This document shows, piece by piece, positions 1-9,985 of a stretch of DNA of 64,000 bases. Each line of letters begins with the position of its first letter. The stretch's first letter is position 1. Origin of the DNA: Desmodus rotundus (Eukaryota; Chordata; Mammalia; Chiroptera; Phyllostomidae); the NCBI RefSeq assembly GCF_022682495.2, contig NW_026527302.1:124001-188000 (forward strand). Direction: 5' to 3'. The notes below the pieces were generated by a model. It had not been told where the DNA came from. It was given only the letters and a program-made list of their open reading frames with translations, and ran no database searches. Position numbers and translations under genes: made by a program.

Positions 1-103
1 CTTTCTCGTCATCAACGGACGCAATGATAGTACAGCACAATGAGAGCTATGAAATGCACTATCGTCTATGACACACTTTCCTCCTCCCGCGGCCGTCATC
101 TAC

Positions 104-258
104 CTTTAGCCCTGGCCCTAAACCTACATGTACCATTAACCCCAACCATACTCCTAAACCTATCATTAACCCTCACCCTAACCCTAACCCTAACCCTAAT
201 AATAAAGCTAATCCTAACCATAACCCTAATGCTAGCCCTAACCCTAACTCTATCTTTA
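104..258 (-). repeat. Telomere-like (TTAGGG)n block inside the unit (copy 1; repeated in copies 1-32)
   Basis: The + strand here is a run of CCCTAA-like hexamers. Four perfect tandem CCCTAA units occupy 176-199, flanked on both sides by degenerate forms such as CCCTGG, CCCTAAA, CCATTAA, TCCTAA and CCCTAATG. The G-rich TTAGGG strand is the minus strand, so the orientation matches a telomere lying towards the low-coordinate side. The block recurs at +1,997 in every full copy with unchanged length. Degeneration is nearly the same in all copies, so the block was already decayed when the present array was amplified. The minus strand offers at least four GGG runs spaced by three bases, enough in principle for a G-quadruplex. 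I call it an interstitial telomeric sequence, not a working telomere. Confidence 0.96.
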
Positions 259-261
259 AAG

Positions 262-850
262 AGAAGTCGTCTCATGTATCAGAGCTGTGGGTTGTGTGCT
301 AACCAAAACGCTACTGAAATCATTTTCCATCCGTAGTGAATGAACTGGAGCATAGCGGTAGCTGAACTTTGCGGGACAATGAGCTGCGAGTGTGGGGTTT
401 TCGCCCCTCTAATTTTTCCTTCCAGAAATCAGAGTCCGAAGATTTCCTGCAGGTACTGACTACTATGTCTTGTGGACAAAACCTTTTCTCGAACGTAGAT
501 ATGCACATGAAGCTCACAGTCCACTGACTCTATTCGACTGAATTTCCTTCTGAGAGAACAGCAAGGAATTCATGGAAAGCTTCCAAACAACTAGGCAATC
601 AGGATGTTTCACACAAGTGCCTTATTAGCACATTTCATCTCCAGCGGGTAACACTAGGTCAATGGGCTCGTTTCAGTAGAGTGCGAAATGTACGGGGTGC
701 CGATATAACCGACCGATTTAGAACGTCATTTCAATGGGCTTTCTGTATGATCACCTAGGCGATAACTTTGCTAGCCAAAGAGTTCCGGAGTCACGTTCCC
801 CCAAACAAATGAGAGAACCCTAGTTGGCACAGGACTATGCCAACTATGAG
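262..850 (+). repeat. Internal module A of the unit (copy 1)
   Basis: This stretch resembles 1481-2080 (module B) along most of its length, at an offset of about 1,204-1,215. Anchors are GCTACTGAAA at 310 and 1525, AATGAGCT at about 379 and 1591, the segment around 527-545 against 1743-1760, GAACGT at 721 and 1925, and GTCACGTT at 790 against ATCACTTT at about 1994. Its part from about 285 to 700 also resembles module C at an offset of 713-738. Similarity is roughly 55-65% by eye with small indels. I infer an ancient tandem duplication that predates the present unit. It holds no recognised gene. Confidence 0.6.
821..846. repeat. 9-bp perfect inverted repeat (copy 1; recurs in each copy)
   Basis: TAGTTGGCA at 821-829 is the exact reverse complement of TGCCAACTA at 838-846, separated by 8 bases. 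The element could extrude as a short hairpin. I noticed no substitution in it in any of the 32 copies, whereas about 58 other unit positions vary. Short dyad symmetries are common in centromeric satellites, but nothing here proves a role. Confidence 0.85.
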
Positions 851-985
851 CTAGAGTAAGCTTGGCCACCACTGTTTTCGCCAAATTCTGCGTTCTGGGA
901 GGAAAGCGTATCCGGTCGTTGGAAGGCCGCTAGGCCATGCTACGTGACTTAGACTCCAAGTCTCTGAAGATCTAAGGGAATGTGA
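850..985. other. Unit segment with no recognised identity (copy 1)
   Basis: Between modules A and C I see no clear match to the other modules, no telomeric hexamers and no gene. It contains a weak partial match to the CENP-B box at 914-930: 11 of 17 consensus positions match, including the TCGTTGGAA core at 916-924, but the essential CGGG is absent. A 5-bp stem, AGACT/AGTCT with a 3-base loop, lies at 951-963. Variable positions here are 935, 947 and 960. Confidence 0.5.
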
Positions 986-1073
986 ATCTCAAGTAGCCTG
1001 TGGGGCTGCCAGGGGAAGATAATACATGCGTCAAGATTTGTTTTCTCCTCAAGATCACTCGGGAATACACCTA

Positions 1074-1090
1074 TTTCGTCGGAAGCGGGT
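1074..1090 (+). promoter_or_regulatory. CENP-B-box-like 17-bp site (copy 1; recurs every 1,997 bp)
   Basis: The site reads TTTCGTCGGAAGCGGGT. It satisfies all nine essential positions of the CENP-B box, NTTCGNNNNANNCGGGN, and matches 15 of 17 positions of the human consensus YTTCGTTGGAARCGGGA; the mismatches are C at 1080 and T at 1090. In mammals CENP-B binds this box in centromeric satellites and supports centromeric chromatin. The motif match is read directly; binding and centromere function are inferred. Sites lie at 1074-1090 + 1997(k-1). It is broken in copies 14 (G to T at 27039), 25 and 27 (C to T at 49014 and 53008), leaving 29 of 32 intact. A chance nine-base match somewhere in a 2-kb unit is unlikely but possible. 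Confidence 0.7.
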
Positions 1091-1097
1091 TTTTTTT
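1090..1097 (+). repeat. T8 homopolymer adjoining the CENP-B-box-like site (copy 1)
   Basis: Eight T residues start on the last base of the CENP-B-box-like site. The run is eight long in every copy I examined, which is striking for a homopolymer repeated 32 times and agrees with the absence of indels elsewhere. Confidence 0.85.
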
Positions 1098-1480
1098 CCA
1101 ATGCCGTCTCAGTGTTGAACGTCTTCTCAATGTTCTCGTTTCAGTACTAGATGTAATGGGAGAAGAAGAGTGTAGCCTAAGAAATGCGTGGAGACTATAC
1201 TACGTCCCTTGGACTCCACCCGTTCGTGAAGCATTAAAGGACGAAGAAGCTAAAAGTACAGCATGGGCCTACCGGGGCATTCATTCCACTCTGAGAATAC
1301 AGCAGTGAACACTTTGCGCTCCCCTGCATCATTCAGGAATTATATGAAGTCGTGCCAAAAGTGTTTTCCACCAAAGCCATCCACACCATTTGACGTGTTA
1401 TCAATGTTCTCATTTCAGTAGGAGATGAAAGCAGTGGTGTCTCACCTAGGAAGTACTCTTGTCAGCATCTTGTGGAAGTA

Positions 1481-2080
1481 CCTTGCTGCACTATGGGATC
1501 TCTGGCTCGTGTCATATCCCAAGAGCTACTGAAACGAATTCGCGTCAGCAAAGGAGGGAATGCTAGCATAGCACTTTGTGATCCTTGAAGGGGAATGAGC
1601 TTCCACAGTAGAGTTTTCTCCGAGGTACTTTTTCCATCAGAAAAGCGTAGGCCCAGGAAGAAGAGAAGCAACACCCTACCACCTCACTTTGACCATACAG
1701 TGTTTTCAACGTAGCAATGCGTGTGCAGCTAGCAGTGTCCTTACTCTATTCGGGTGAATTTCTCTCACACAGCCCAGGAGTGAAGGGTTTGAAAGCTGCC
1801 AAGTACACGGCAATGAACATGTTCCTGAGAAGTGGCTTTAAGCAGGAACGCAGCACTAGATCCATATGTTCATATCAGTTGAATTGGAAATGACTGACTT
1901 GCACCATATCACATAACCTCTTCAGAACGTATGATCAGCTATTTTGCTGTCTTATCATTTACCTTGCTGTGTTTGAGTGCAGCGATCTACTGAATCACTT
2001 TCTCTTCATCAACGGACGCAATGATAGTACAGCACAATGAGAGCTATGAAATGCACTATCGTCTATGACACACTTTCCTC
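1481..2080 (+). repeat. Internal module B, crossing the copy 1/copy 2 junction
   Basis: This is the second long relative of module A. Homology by eye starts near 1481, runs to the end of the unit and continues about 83 bases into the next copy, where the telomere-like block takes over. The match across the junction (A ~785-850 against unit positions ~1990-1997 plus 1-83) shows that the unit phase used here is arbitrary. A natural unit boundary would be the right edge of the telomere-like block, near unit position 260. No gene recognised. Confidence 0.6.
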
Positions 2081-3994
2081 CTCCCGCGGCCGTCATCTAC
2101 CTTTAGCCCTGGCCCTAAACCTACATGTACCATTAACCCCAACCATACTCCTAAACCTATCATTAACCCTCACCCTAACCCTAACCCTAACCCTAATAAT
2201 AAAGCTAATCCTAACCATAACCCTAATGCTAGCCCTAACCCTAACTCTATCTTTAAAGAGAAGTCGTCTCATGTATCAGAGCTGTGGGTTGTGTGCTAAC
2301 CAAAACGCTACTGAAATCATTTTCCATCCGTAGTGAATGAACTGGAGCATAGCGGTAGCTGAACTTTGCGGGACAATGAGCTGCGAGTGTGGGGTTTTCG
2401 CCCCTCTAATTTTTCCTTCAAGAAATCTGATTCCGAAGATTTCCTGCAGGTACTGACTACTATGTCTTGTGGACAAAACCTTTTCTCGAACGTAGATATG
2501 CACATGAAGCTCACAGTCCACTGACTCTATTCGACTGAATTTCCTTCTGAGAGAACAGCAAGGAATTCATGGAAAGCTTCCAAACAACTAGGCAATCAGG
2601 ATGTTTCACACAAGTGCCTTATTAGCACATTTCATCTCCAGCGGGTAACACTAGGTCAATGGGCTCGTTTCAGTAGAGTGCGAAATGTACGGGGTGCCGA
2701 TATAACCGACCGATTTAGAACGTCATTTCAATGGGCTTTCTGTATGATCACCTAGGCGATAACTTTGCTAGCCAAAGAGTTCCGGAGTCACGTTCCCCCA
2801 AACAAATGAGAGAACCCTAGTTGGCACAGGACTATGCCAACTATGAGCTAGAGTAAGCTTGGCCACCACTGTTTTCGCCAAATTCTGCGTTCTGGGAGGA
2901 AAGCGTATCCGGTCGTTGGAAGGCCGCTAGGCCATGCTACGTGACTTAGACTCCAAGTCTCTGAAGATCTAAGGGAATGTGAATCTCAAGTAGCCTGTGG
3001 GGCTGCCAGGGGAAGATAATACATGCGTCAAGATTTGTTTTCTCCTCAAGATCACTCGGGAATACACCTATTTCGTCGGAAGCGGGTTTTTTTTCCAATG
3101 CCGTCTCAGTGTTGAACGTCTTCTCAATGTTCTCATTTCAGTACTAGATGTAATGGGAGAAGAAGAGTGTAGCCTAAGAAATGCGTGGAGACTATACTAC
3201 GTCCCTTGGACTCCACCCGTTCGTGAAGCATTAAAGGACGAAGAAGCTAAAAGTACAGCATGGGCCTACCGGGGCATTCATTCCACTCTGAGAATACAGC
3301 AGTGAACACTTTGCGCTCCCCTGCATCATTCAGGAATTATATGAAGTCGTGCCAAAAGTGTTTTCCACCAAAGCCATCCACACCATTTGACGTGTTATCA
3401 ATGTTCTCATTTCAGTAGGAGATGAAAGCAGTGGTGTCTCACCTAGGAAGTACTCTTGTCAGCATCTTGTGGAAGTACCTTGCTGCACTATGGGATCTCT
3501 GGCTCGTGTCATATCCCAAGAGCTACTGAAATGAATTCGCGTCAGCAAAGGAGGGAATGCTAGCATAGCACTTTGTGATCCTTGAAGGGGAATGAGCTTC
3601 CACAGTAGAGTTTTCTCCGAGGTACTTTTTCCATCAGAAAAGCGTAGGCCCAGGAAGAAGAGAAGCAACACCCTACCACCTCACTTTGACCATACAGTGT
3701 TTTCAACGTAGCAATGCGTGTGCAGCTAGCAGTGCCCTTACTCTATTCGGGTGAATTTCTCTCACACAGCCCAGGAGTGAAGGGTTTGAAAGCTGCCAAG
3801 TACACGGCAATGAACATGTTCCTGAGAAGTGGCTTTAAGCAGGAACGCAGCACTAGATCCATATGTTCATATCAGTTGAATTGGAAATGACAGACTTGCA
3901 CCATATCACATAACCTCTTCAGAACGTATGATCAGCTATTTTGCTGTCTTATCATTTACCTTGCTGTGTTTGAGTGCAACGATCTACTGAATCA
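1998..3994 (+). repeat. Satellite copy 2
   Basis: Differences: G8T, C423A, A431T, G434T and T1738C. The C423A and A431T pair is otherwise confined to copies 19 and later, so this copy has a patch of the second type inside the first-type domain. G8T and G434T are private. Telomeric core 2173-2196; box 3071-3087 intact. Confidence 0.98.
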
Positions 3995-5991
3995 CTTTCT
4001 CGTCATCAACGGACGCAATGATAGTACAGCACAATGAGAGCTATGAAATGCACTATCGTCTATGACACACTTTCCTCCTCCCGCGGCCGTCATCTACCTT
4101 TAGCCCTGGCCCTAAACCTACATGTACCATTAACCCCAACCATACTCCTAAACCTATCATTAACCCTCACCCTAACCCTAACCCTAACCCTAATAATAAA
4201 GCTAATCCTAACCATAACCCTAATGCTAGCCCTAACCCTAACTCTATCTTTAAAGAGAAGTCGTCTCATGTATCAGAGCTGTGGGTTGTGTGCTAACCAA
4301 AACGCTACTGAAATCATTTTCCATCCGTAGTGAATGAACTGGAGCATAGCGGTAGCTGAACTTTGCGGGACAATGAGCTGCGAGTGTGGGGTTTTCGCCC
4401 CTCTAATTTTTCCTTCCAGAAATCAGAGTCCGAAGATTTCCTGCAGGTACTGACTACTATGTCTTGTGGACAAAACCTTTTCTCGAACGTAGATATGCAC
4501 ATGAAGCTCACAGTCCACTGACTCTATTCGACTGAATTTCCTTCTGAGAGAACAGCAAGGAATTCATGGAAAGCTTCCAAACAACTAGGCAATCAGGATG
4601 TTTCACACAAGTGCCTTATTAGCACATTTCATCTCCAGCGGGTAACACTAGGTCAATGGGCTCGTTTCAGTAGAGTGCGAAATGTACGGGGTGCCGATAT
4701 AACCGACCGATTTAGAACGTCATTTCAATGGGCTTTCTGTATGATCACCTAGGCGATAACTTTGCTAGCCAAAGAGTTCCGGAGTCACGTTCCCCCAAAC
4801 AAATGAGAGAACCCTAGTTGGCACAGGACTATGCCAACTATGAGCTAGAGTAAGCTTGGCCACCACTGTTTTCGCCAAATTCTGCGTTCTGGGAGGAAAG
4901 CGTATCCGGTCGTTGGAAGGCCGCTAGGCCATGCTACGTGACTTAGACTCCAAGTCTCTGAAGATCTAAGGGAATGTGAATCTCAAGTAGCCTGTGGGGC
5001 TGCCAGGGGAAGATAATACATGCGTCAAGATTTGTTTTCTCCTCAAGATCACTCGGGAATACACCTATTTCGTCGGAAGCGGGTTTTTTTTCCAATGCCG
5101 TCTCAGTGTTGAACGTCTTCTCAGTGTTCTCGTTTCAGTACTAGATGTAATGGGAGAAGAAGAGTGTAGCCTAAGAAATGCGTGGAGACTATACTACGTC
5201 CCTTGGACTCCACCCGTTCGTGAAGCATTAAAGGACGAAGAAGCTAAAAGTACAGCATGGGCCTACCGGGGCATTCATTCCACTCTGAGAATACAGCAGT
5301 GAACACTTTGCGCTCCCCTGCATCATTCAGGAATTATATGAAGTCGTGCCAAAAGTGTTTTCCACCAAAGCCATCCACACCATTTGACGTGTTATCAATG
5401 TTCTCATTTCAGTAGGAGATGAAAGCAGTGGTGTCTCACCTAGGAAGTACTCTTGTCAGCATCTTGTGGAAGTACCTTGCTGCACTATGGGATCTCTGGC
5501 TCGTGTCATATCCCAAGAGCTACTGAAACGAATTCGCGTCAGCAAAGGAGGGAATGCTAGCATAGCACTTTGTGATCCTTGAAGGGGAATGAGCTTCCAC
5601 AGTAGAGTTTTCTCCGAGGTACTTTTTCCATCAGAAAAGCGTAGGCCCAGGAAGAAGAGAAGCAACACCCTACCACCTCACTTTGACCATACAGTGTTTT
5701 CAACGTAGCAATGCGTGTGCAGCTAGCAGTGTCCTTACTCTATTCGGGTGAATTTCTCTCACACAGCCCAGGAGTGAAGGGTTTGAAAGCTGCCAAGTAC
5801 ACGGCAATGAACATGTTCCTGAGAAGTGGCTTTAAGCAGGAACGCAGCACTAGATCCATATGTTCATATCAGTTGAATTGGAAATGACAGACTTGCACCA
5901 TATCACATAACCTCTTCAGAACGTATGATCAGCTATTTTGCTGTCTTATCATTTACCTTGCTGTGTTTGAGTGCAACGATCTACTGAATCA
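3995..5991 (+). repeat. Satellite copy 3
   Basis: Differences: A1130G, A1138G and T1535C, a combination typical of the right-hand domain, while the right end (1738, 1895, 1982) is first-type. Telomeric core 4170-4193; box 5068-5084 intact. Confidence 0.98.
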
Positions 5992-7988
5992 CTTTCTCGT
6001 CATCAACGGACGCAATGATAGTACAGCACAATGAGAGCTATGAAATGCACTATCGTCTATGACACACTTTCCTCCTCCCGCGGCCGTCATCTACCTTTAG
6101 CCCTGGCCCTAAACCTACATGTACCATTAACCCCAACCATACTCCTAAACCTATCATTAACCCTCACCCTAACCCTAACCCTAACCCTAATAATAAAGCT
6201 AATCCTAACCATAACCCTAATGCTAGCCCTAACCCTAACTCTATCTTTAAAGAGAAGTCGTCTCATGTATCAGAGCTGTGGGTTGTGTGCTAACCAAAAC
6301 GCTACTGAAATCATTTTCCATCCGTAGTGAATGAACTGGAGCATAGCGGTAGCTGAACTTTGCGGGACAATGAGCTGCGAGTGTGGGGTTTTCGCCCCTC
6401 TAATTTTTCCTTCCAGAAATCAGAGTCCGAAGATTTCCTGCAGGTACTGACTACTATGTCTTGTGGACAAAACCTTTTCTCGAACGTAGATATGCACATG
6501 AAGCTCACAGTCCACTGACTCTATTCGACTGAATTTCCTTCTGAGAGAACAGCAAGGAATTCATGGAAAGCTTCCAAACAACTAGGCAATCAGGATGTTT
6601 CACACAAGTGCCTTATTAGCACATTTCATCTCCAGCGGGTAACACTAGGTCAATGGGCTCGTTTCAGTAGAGTGCGAAATGTACGGGGTGCCGATATAAC
6701 CGACCGATTTAGAACGTCATTTCAATGGGCTTTCTGTATGATCACCTAGGCGATAACTTTGCTAGCCAAAGAGTTCCGGAGTCACGTTCCCCCAAACAAA
6801 TGAGAGAACCCTAGTTGGCACAGGACTATGCCAACTATGAGCTAGAGTAAGCTTGGCCACCACTGTTTTCGCCAAATTCTGCGTTCTGGGAGGAAAGCGT
6901 ATCCGGTCGTTGGAAGGCCGCTAGGCCATGCTACGTGACTTAGACTCCAAGTCTCTGAAGATCTAAGGGAATGTGAATCTCAAGTAGCCTGTGGGGCTGC
7001 CAGGGGAAGATAATACATGCGTCAAGATTTGTTTTCTCCTCAAGATCACTCGGGAATACACCTATTTCGTCGGAAGCGGGTTTTTTTTCCAATGCCGTCT
7101 CAGTGTTGAACGTCTTCTCAATGTTCTCATTTCAGTACTAGATGTAATGGGAGAAGAAGAGTGTAGCCTAAGAAATGCGTGGAGACTATACTACGTCCCT
7201 TGGACTCCACCCGTTCGTGAAGCATTAAAGGACGAAGAAGCTAAAAGTACAGCATGGGCCTACCGGGGCATTCATTCCACTCTGAGAATACAGCAGTGAA
7301 CACTTTGCGCTCCCCTGCATCATTCAGGAATTATATGAAGTCGTGCCAAAAGTGTTTTCCACCAAAGCCATCCACACCATTTGACGTGTTATCAATGTTC
7401 TCATTTCAGTAGGAGATGAAAGCAGTGGTGTCTCACCTAGGAAGTACTCTTGTCAGCATCTTGTGGAAGTACCTTGCTGCACTATGGGATCTCTGGCTCG
7501 TGTCATATCCCAAGAGCTACTGAAATGAATTCGCGTCAGCAAAGGAGGGAATGCTAGCATAGCACTTTGTGATCCTTGAAGGGGAATGAGCTTCCACAGT
7601 AGAGTTTTCTCCGAGGTACTTTTTCCATCAGAAAAGCGTAGGCCCAGGAAGAAGAGAAGCAACACCCTACCACCTCACTTTGACCATACAGTGTTTTCAA
7701 CGTAGCAATGCGTGTGCAGCTAGCAGTGTCCTTACTCTATTCGGGTGAATTTCTCTCACACAGCCCAGGAGTGAAGGGTTTGAAAGCTGCCAAGTACACG
7801 GCAATGAACATGTTCCTGAGAAGTGGCTTTAAGCAGGAACGCAGCACTAGATCCATATGTTCATATCAGTTGAATTGGAAATGACAGACTTGCACCATAT
7901 CACATAACCTCTTCAGAACGTATGATCAGCTATTTTGCTGTCTTATCATTTACCTTGCTGTGTTTGAGTGCAACGATCTACTGAATCA
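5992..7988 (+). repeat. Satellite copy 4 (reference for copy comparisons)
   Basis: Chosen as reference because it carries the commonest first-type states. Telomeric core 6167-6190; box 7065-7081 intact. Confidence 0.98.
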
Positions 7989-9985
7989 CTTTCTCGTCAT
8001 CAACGGACGCAATGATAGTACAGCACAATGAGAGCTATGAAATGCACTATCGTCTATGACACACTTTCCTCCTCCCGCGGCCGTCATCTACCTTTAGCCC
8101 TGGCCCTAAACCTACATGTACCATTAACCCCAACCATACTCCTAAACCTATCATTAACCCTCACCCTAACCCTAACCCTAACCCTAATAATAAAGCTAAT
8201 CCTAACCATAACCCTAATGCTAGCCCTAACCCTAACTCTATCTTTAAAGAGAAGTCGTCTCATGTATCAGAGCTGTGGGTTGTGTGCTAACCAAAACGCT
8301 ACTGAAATCATTTTCCATCCGTAGTGAATGAACTGGAGCATAGCGGTAGCTGAACTTTGCGGGACAATGAGCTGCGAGTGTGGGGTTTTCGCCCCTCTAA
8401 TTTTTCCTTCCAGAAATCAGAGTCCGAAGATTTCCTGCAGGTACTGACTACTATGTCTTGTGGACAAAACCTTTTCTCGAACGTAGATATGCACATGAAG
8501 CTCACAGTCCACTGACTCTATTCGACTGAATTTCCTTCTGAGAGAACAGCAAGGAATTCATGGAAAGCTTCCAAACAACTAGGCAATCAGGATGTTTCAC
8601 ACAAGTGCCTTATTAGCACATTTCATCTCCAGCGGGTAACACTAGGTCAATGGGCTCGTTTCAGTAGAGTGCGAAATGTACGGGGTGCCGATATAACCGA
8701 CCGATTTAGAACGTCATTTCAATGGGCTTTCTGTATGATCACCTAGGCGATAACTTTGCTAGCCAAAGAGTTCCGGAGTCACGTTCCCCCAAACAAATGA
8801 GAGAACCCTAGTTGGCACAGGACTATGCCAACTATGAGCTAGAGTAAGCTTGGCCACCACTGTTTTCGCCAAATTCTGCGTTCTGGGAGGAAAGCGTATC
8901 CGGTCGTTGGAAGGCCGCTAGGCCATGCTACGTGACTTAGACTCCAAGTCTCTGAAGATCTAAGGGAATGTGAATCTCAAGTAGCCTGTGGGGCTGCCAG
9001 GGGAAGATAATACATGCGTCAAGATTTGTTTTCTCCTCAAGATCACTCGGGAATACACCTATTTCGTCGGAAGCGGGTTTTTTTTCCAATGCCGTCTCAG
9101 TGTTGAACGTCTTCTCAATGTTCTCATTTCAGTACTAGATGTAATGGGAGAAGAAGAGTGTAGCCTAAGAAATGCGTGGAGACTATACTACGTCCCTTGG
9201 ACTCCACCCGTTCGTGAAGCATTAAAGGACGAAGAAGCTAAAAGTACAGCATGGGCCTACCGGGGCATTCATTCCACTCTGAGAATACAGCAGTGAACAC
9301 TTTGCGCTCCCCTGCATCATTCAGGAATTATATGAAGTCGTGCCAAAAGTGTTTTCCACCAAAGCCATCCACACCATTTGACGTGTTATCAATGTTCTCA
9401 TTTCAGTAGGAGATGAAAGCAGTGGTGTCTCACCTAGGAAGTACTCTTGTCAGCATCTTGTGGAAGTACCTTGCTGCACTATGGGATCTCTGGCTCGTGT
9501 CATATCCCAAGAGCTACTGAAATGAATTCGCGTCAGCAAAGGAGGGAATGCTAGCATAGCACTTTGTGATCCTTGAAGGGGAATGAGCTTCCACAGTAGA
9601 GTTTTCTCCGAGGTACTTTTTCCATCAGAAAAGCGTAGGCCCAGGAAGAAGAGAAGCAACACCCTACCACCTCACTTTGACCATACAGTGTTTTCAACGT
9701 AGCAATGCGTGTGCAGCTAGCAGTGTCCTTACTCTATTCGGGTGAATTTCTCTCACACAGCCCAGGAGTGAAGGGTTTGAAAGCTGCCAAGTACACGGCA
9801 ATGAACATGTTCCTGAGAAGTGGCTTTAAGCAGGAACGCAGCACTAGATCCATATGTTCATATCAGTTGAATTGGAAATGACAGACTTGCACCATATCAC
9901 ATAACCTCTTCAGAACGTATGATCAGCTATTTTGCTGTCTTATCATTTACCTTGCTGTGTTTGAGTGCAACGATCTACTGAATCA
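7989..9985 (+). repeat. Satellite copy 5
   Basis: I noticed no difference from copy 4, so the two may be a recent tandem duplicate. Telomeric core 8164-8187; box 9062-9078 intact. Confidence 0.98.

Larger units (their letters stand above)
985..1480 (+). repeat. Internal module C of the unit, carrying the CENP-B-box-like site (copy 1)
   Basis: It resembles module A shifted by about 713-738 bases. Anchors are CTGTGGG at 998 (A: 285), the segment 1192-1214 (A: 457-477), GAAGCTAAAAGTACAGC at about 1245 (A: GAAGCTCACAGTCCACTG at about 508), CTGAGAATACAGCA at 1290 (A: CTGAGAGAACAGCA at 549), and TCATTTCAGTA at about 1410 (A: TCGTTTCAGTA at about 668). The match to A fades near 1450 and module B begins about 1481, so C looks truncated at its right end. 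It contains the CENP-B-box-like site and a T8 run. It is non-coding as far as I can tell. Confidence 0.55.
1..1997 (+). repeat. Satellite copy 1
   Basis: Differences from copy 4: A1138G, T1535C, A1895T and A1982G. The right-end states at 1895 and 1982 are those typical of copies 16-32. Perfect telomeric core 176-199; CENP-B-box-like site 1074-1090, intact. Confidence 0.98.

Noticed and set aside
176..199. A true chromosome end or telomere
   Set aside because: Only four perfect hexamers are present, embedded in decayed sequence and repeated internally 32 times, so these are interstitial blocks.
40..336. Open frame of 98 codons from an ATG, present in every full copy
   Set aside because: Its middle is a Leu-Thr repeat produced by translating CCCTAA hexamers. 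It stays open in all copies only because copies hardly differ, and there is no sign of selection on its codons.
394..407. GGGG/CCCC hairpin with a 6-base loop, considered as a terminator
   Set aside because: The stem is only 4 bp, no T run follows directly, and there is no transcript for it to end.
320..517. Minus-strand open frames of 65 and 75-81 codons overlapping in different frames
   Set aside because: They begin at GTG or exist only in some copies through single substitutions. They lie in module A and have no recognisable domain.
914..930. Second possible CENP-B box
   Set aside because: Only the TCGTTGGAA core matches. One TTCG base and three of the four CGGG bases are wrong, so an intact site is not supported.
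1131..1146. TTCTCGTTTCAG, and the similar TTCTCATTTCAG near 1406, as splice acceptor sites
   Set aside because: They fit a pyrimidine-AG pattern, but no exon, open frame or donor supports splicing. Similar words near 668 and 1873 are largely explained by the internal module duplication.
1000..1308. Open frame of 102 codons, present in every full copy
   Set aside because: It begins at GTG, resembles no protein I know, and its variants mostly change the amino acid (for example G/V, N/S, V/I, L/R, H/Y), which argues against coding constraint.
1462..1674. Minus-strand open frame of 69-70 codons, repeated
   Set aside because: It has no ATG start: it begins at GTG in most copies, and C1674G shifts the apparent start. 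Its sequence is module B of the satellite. No homology recognised.
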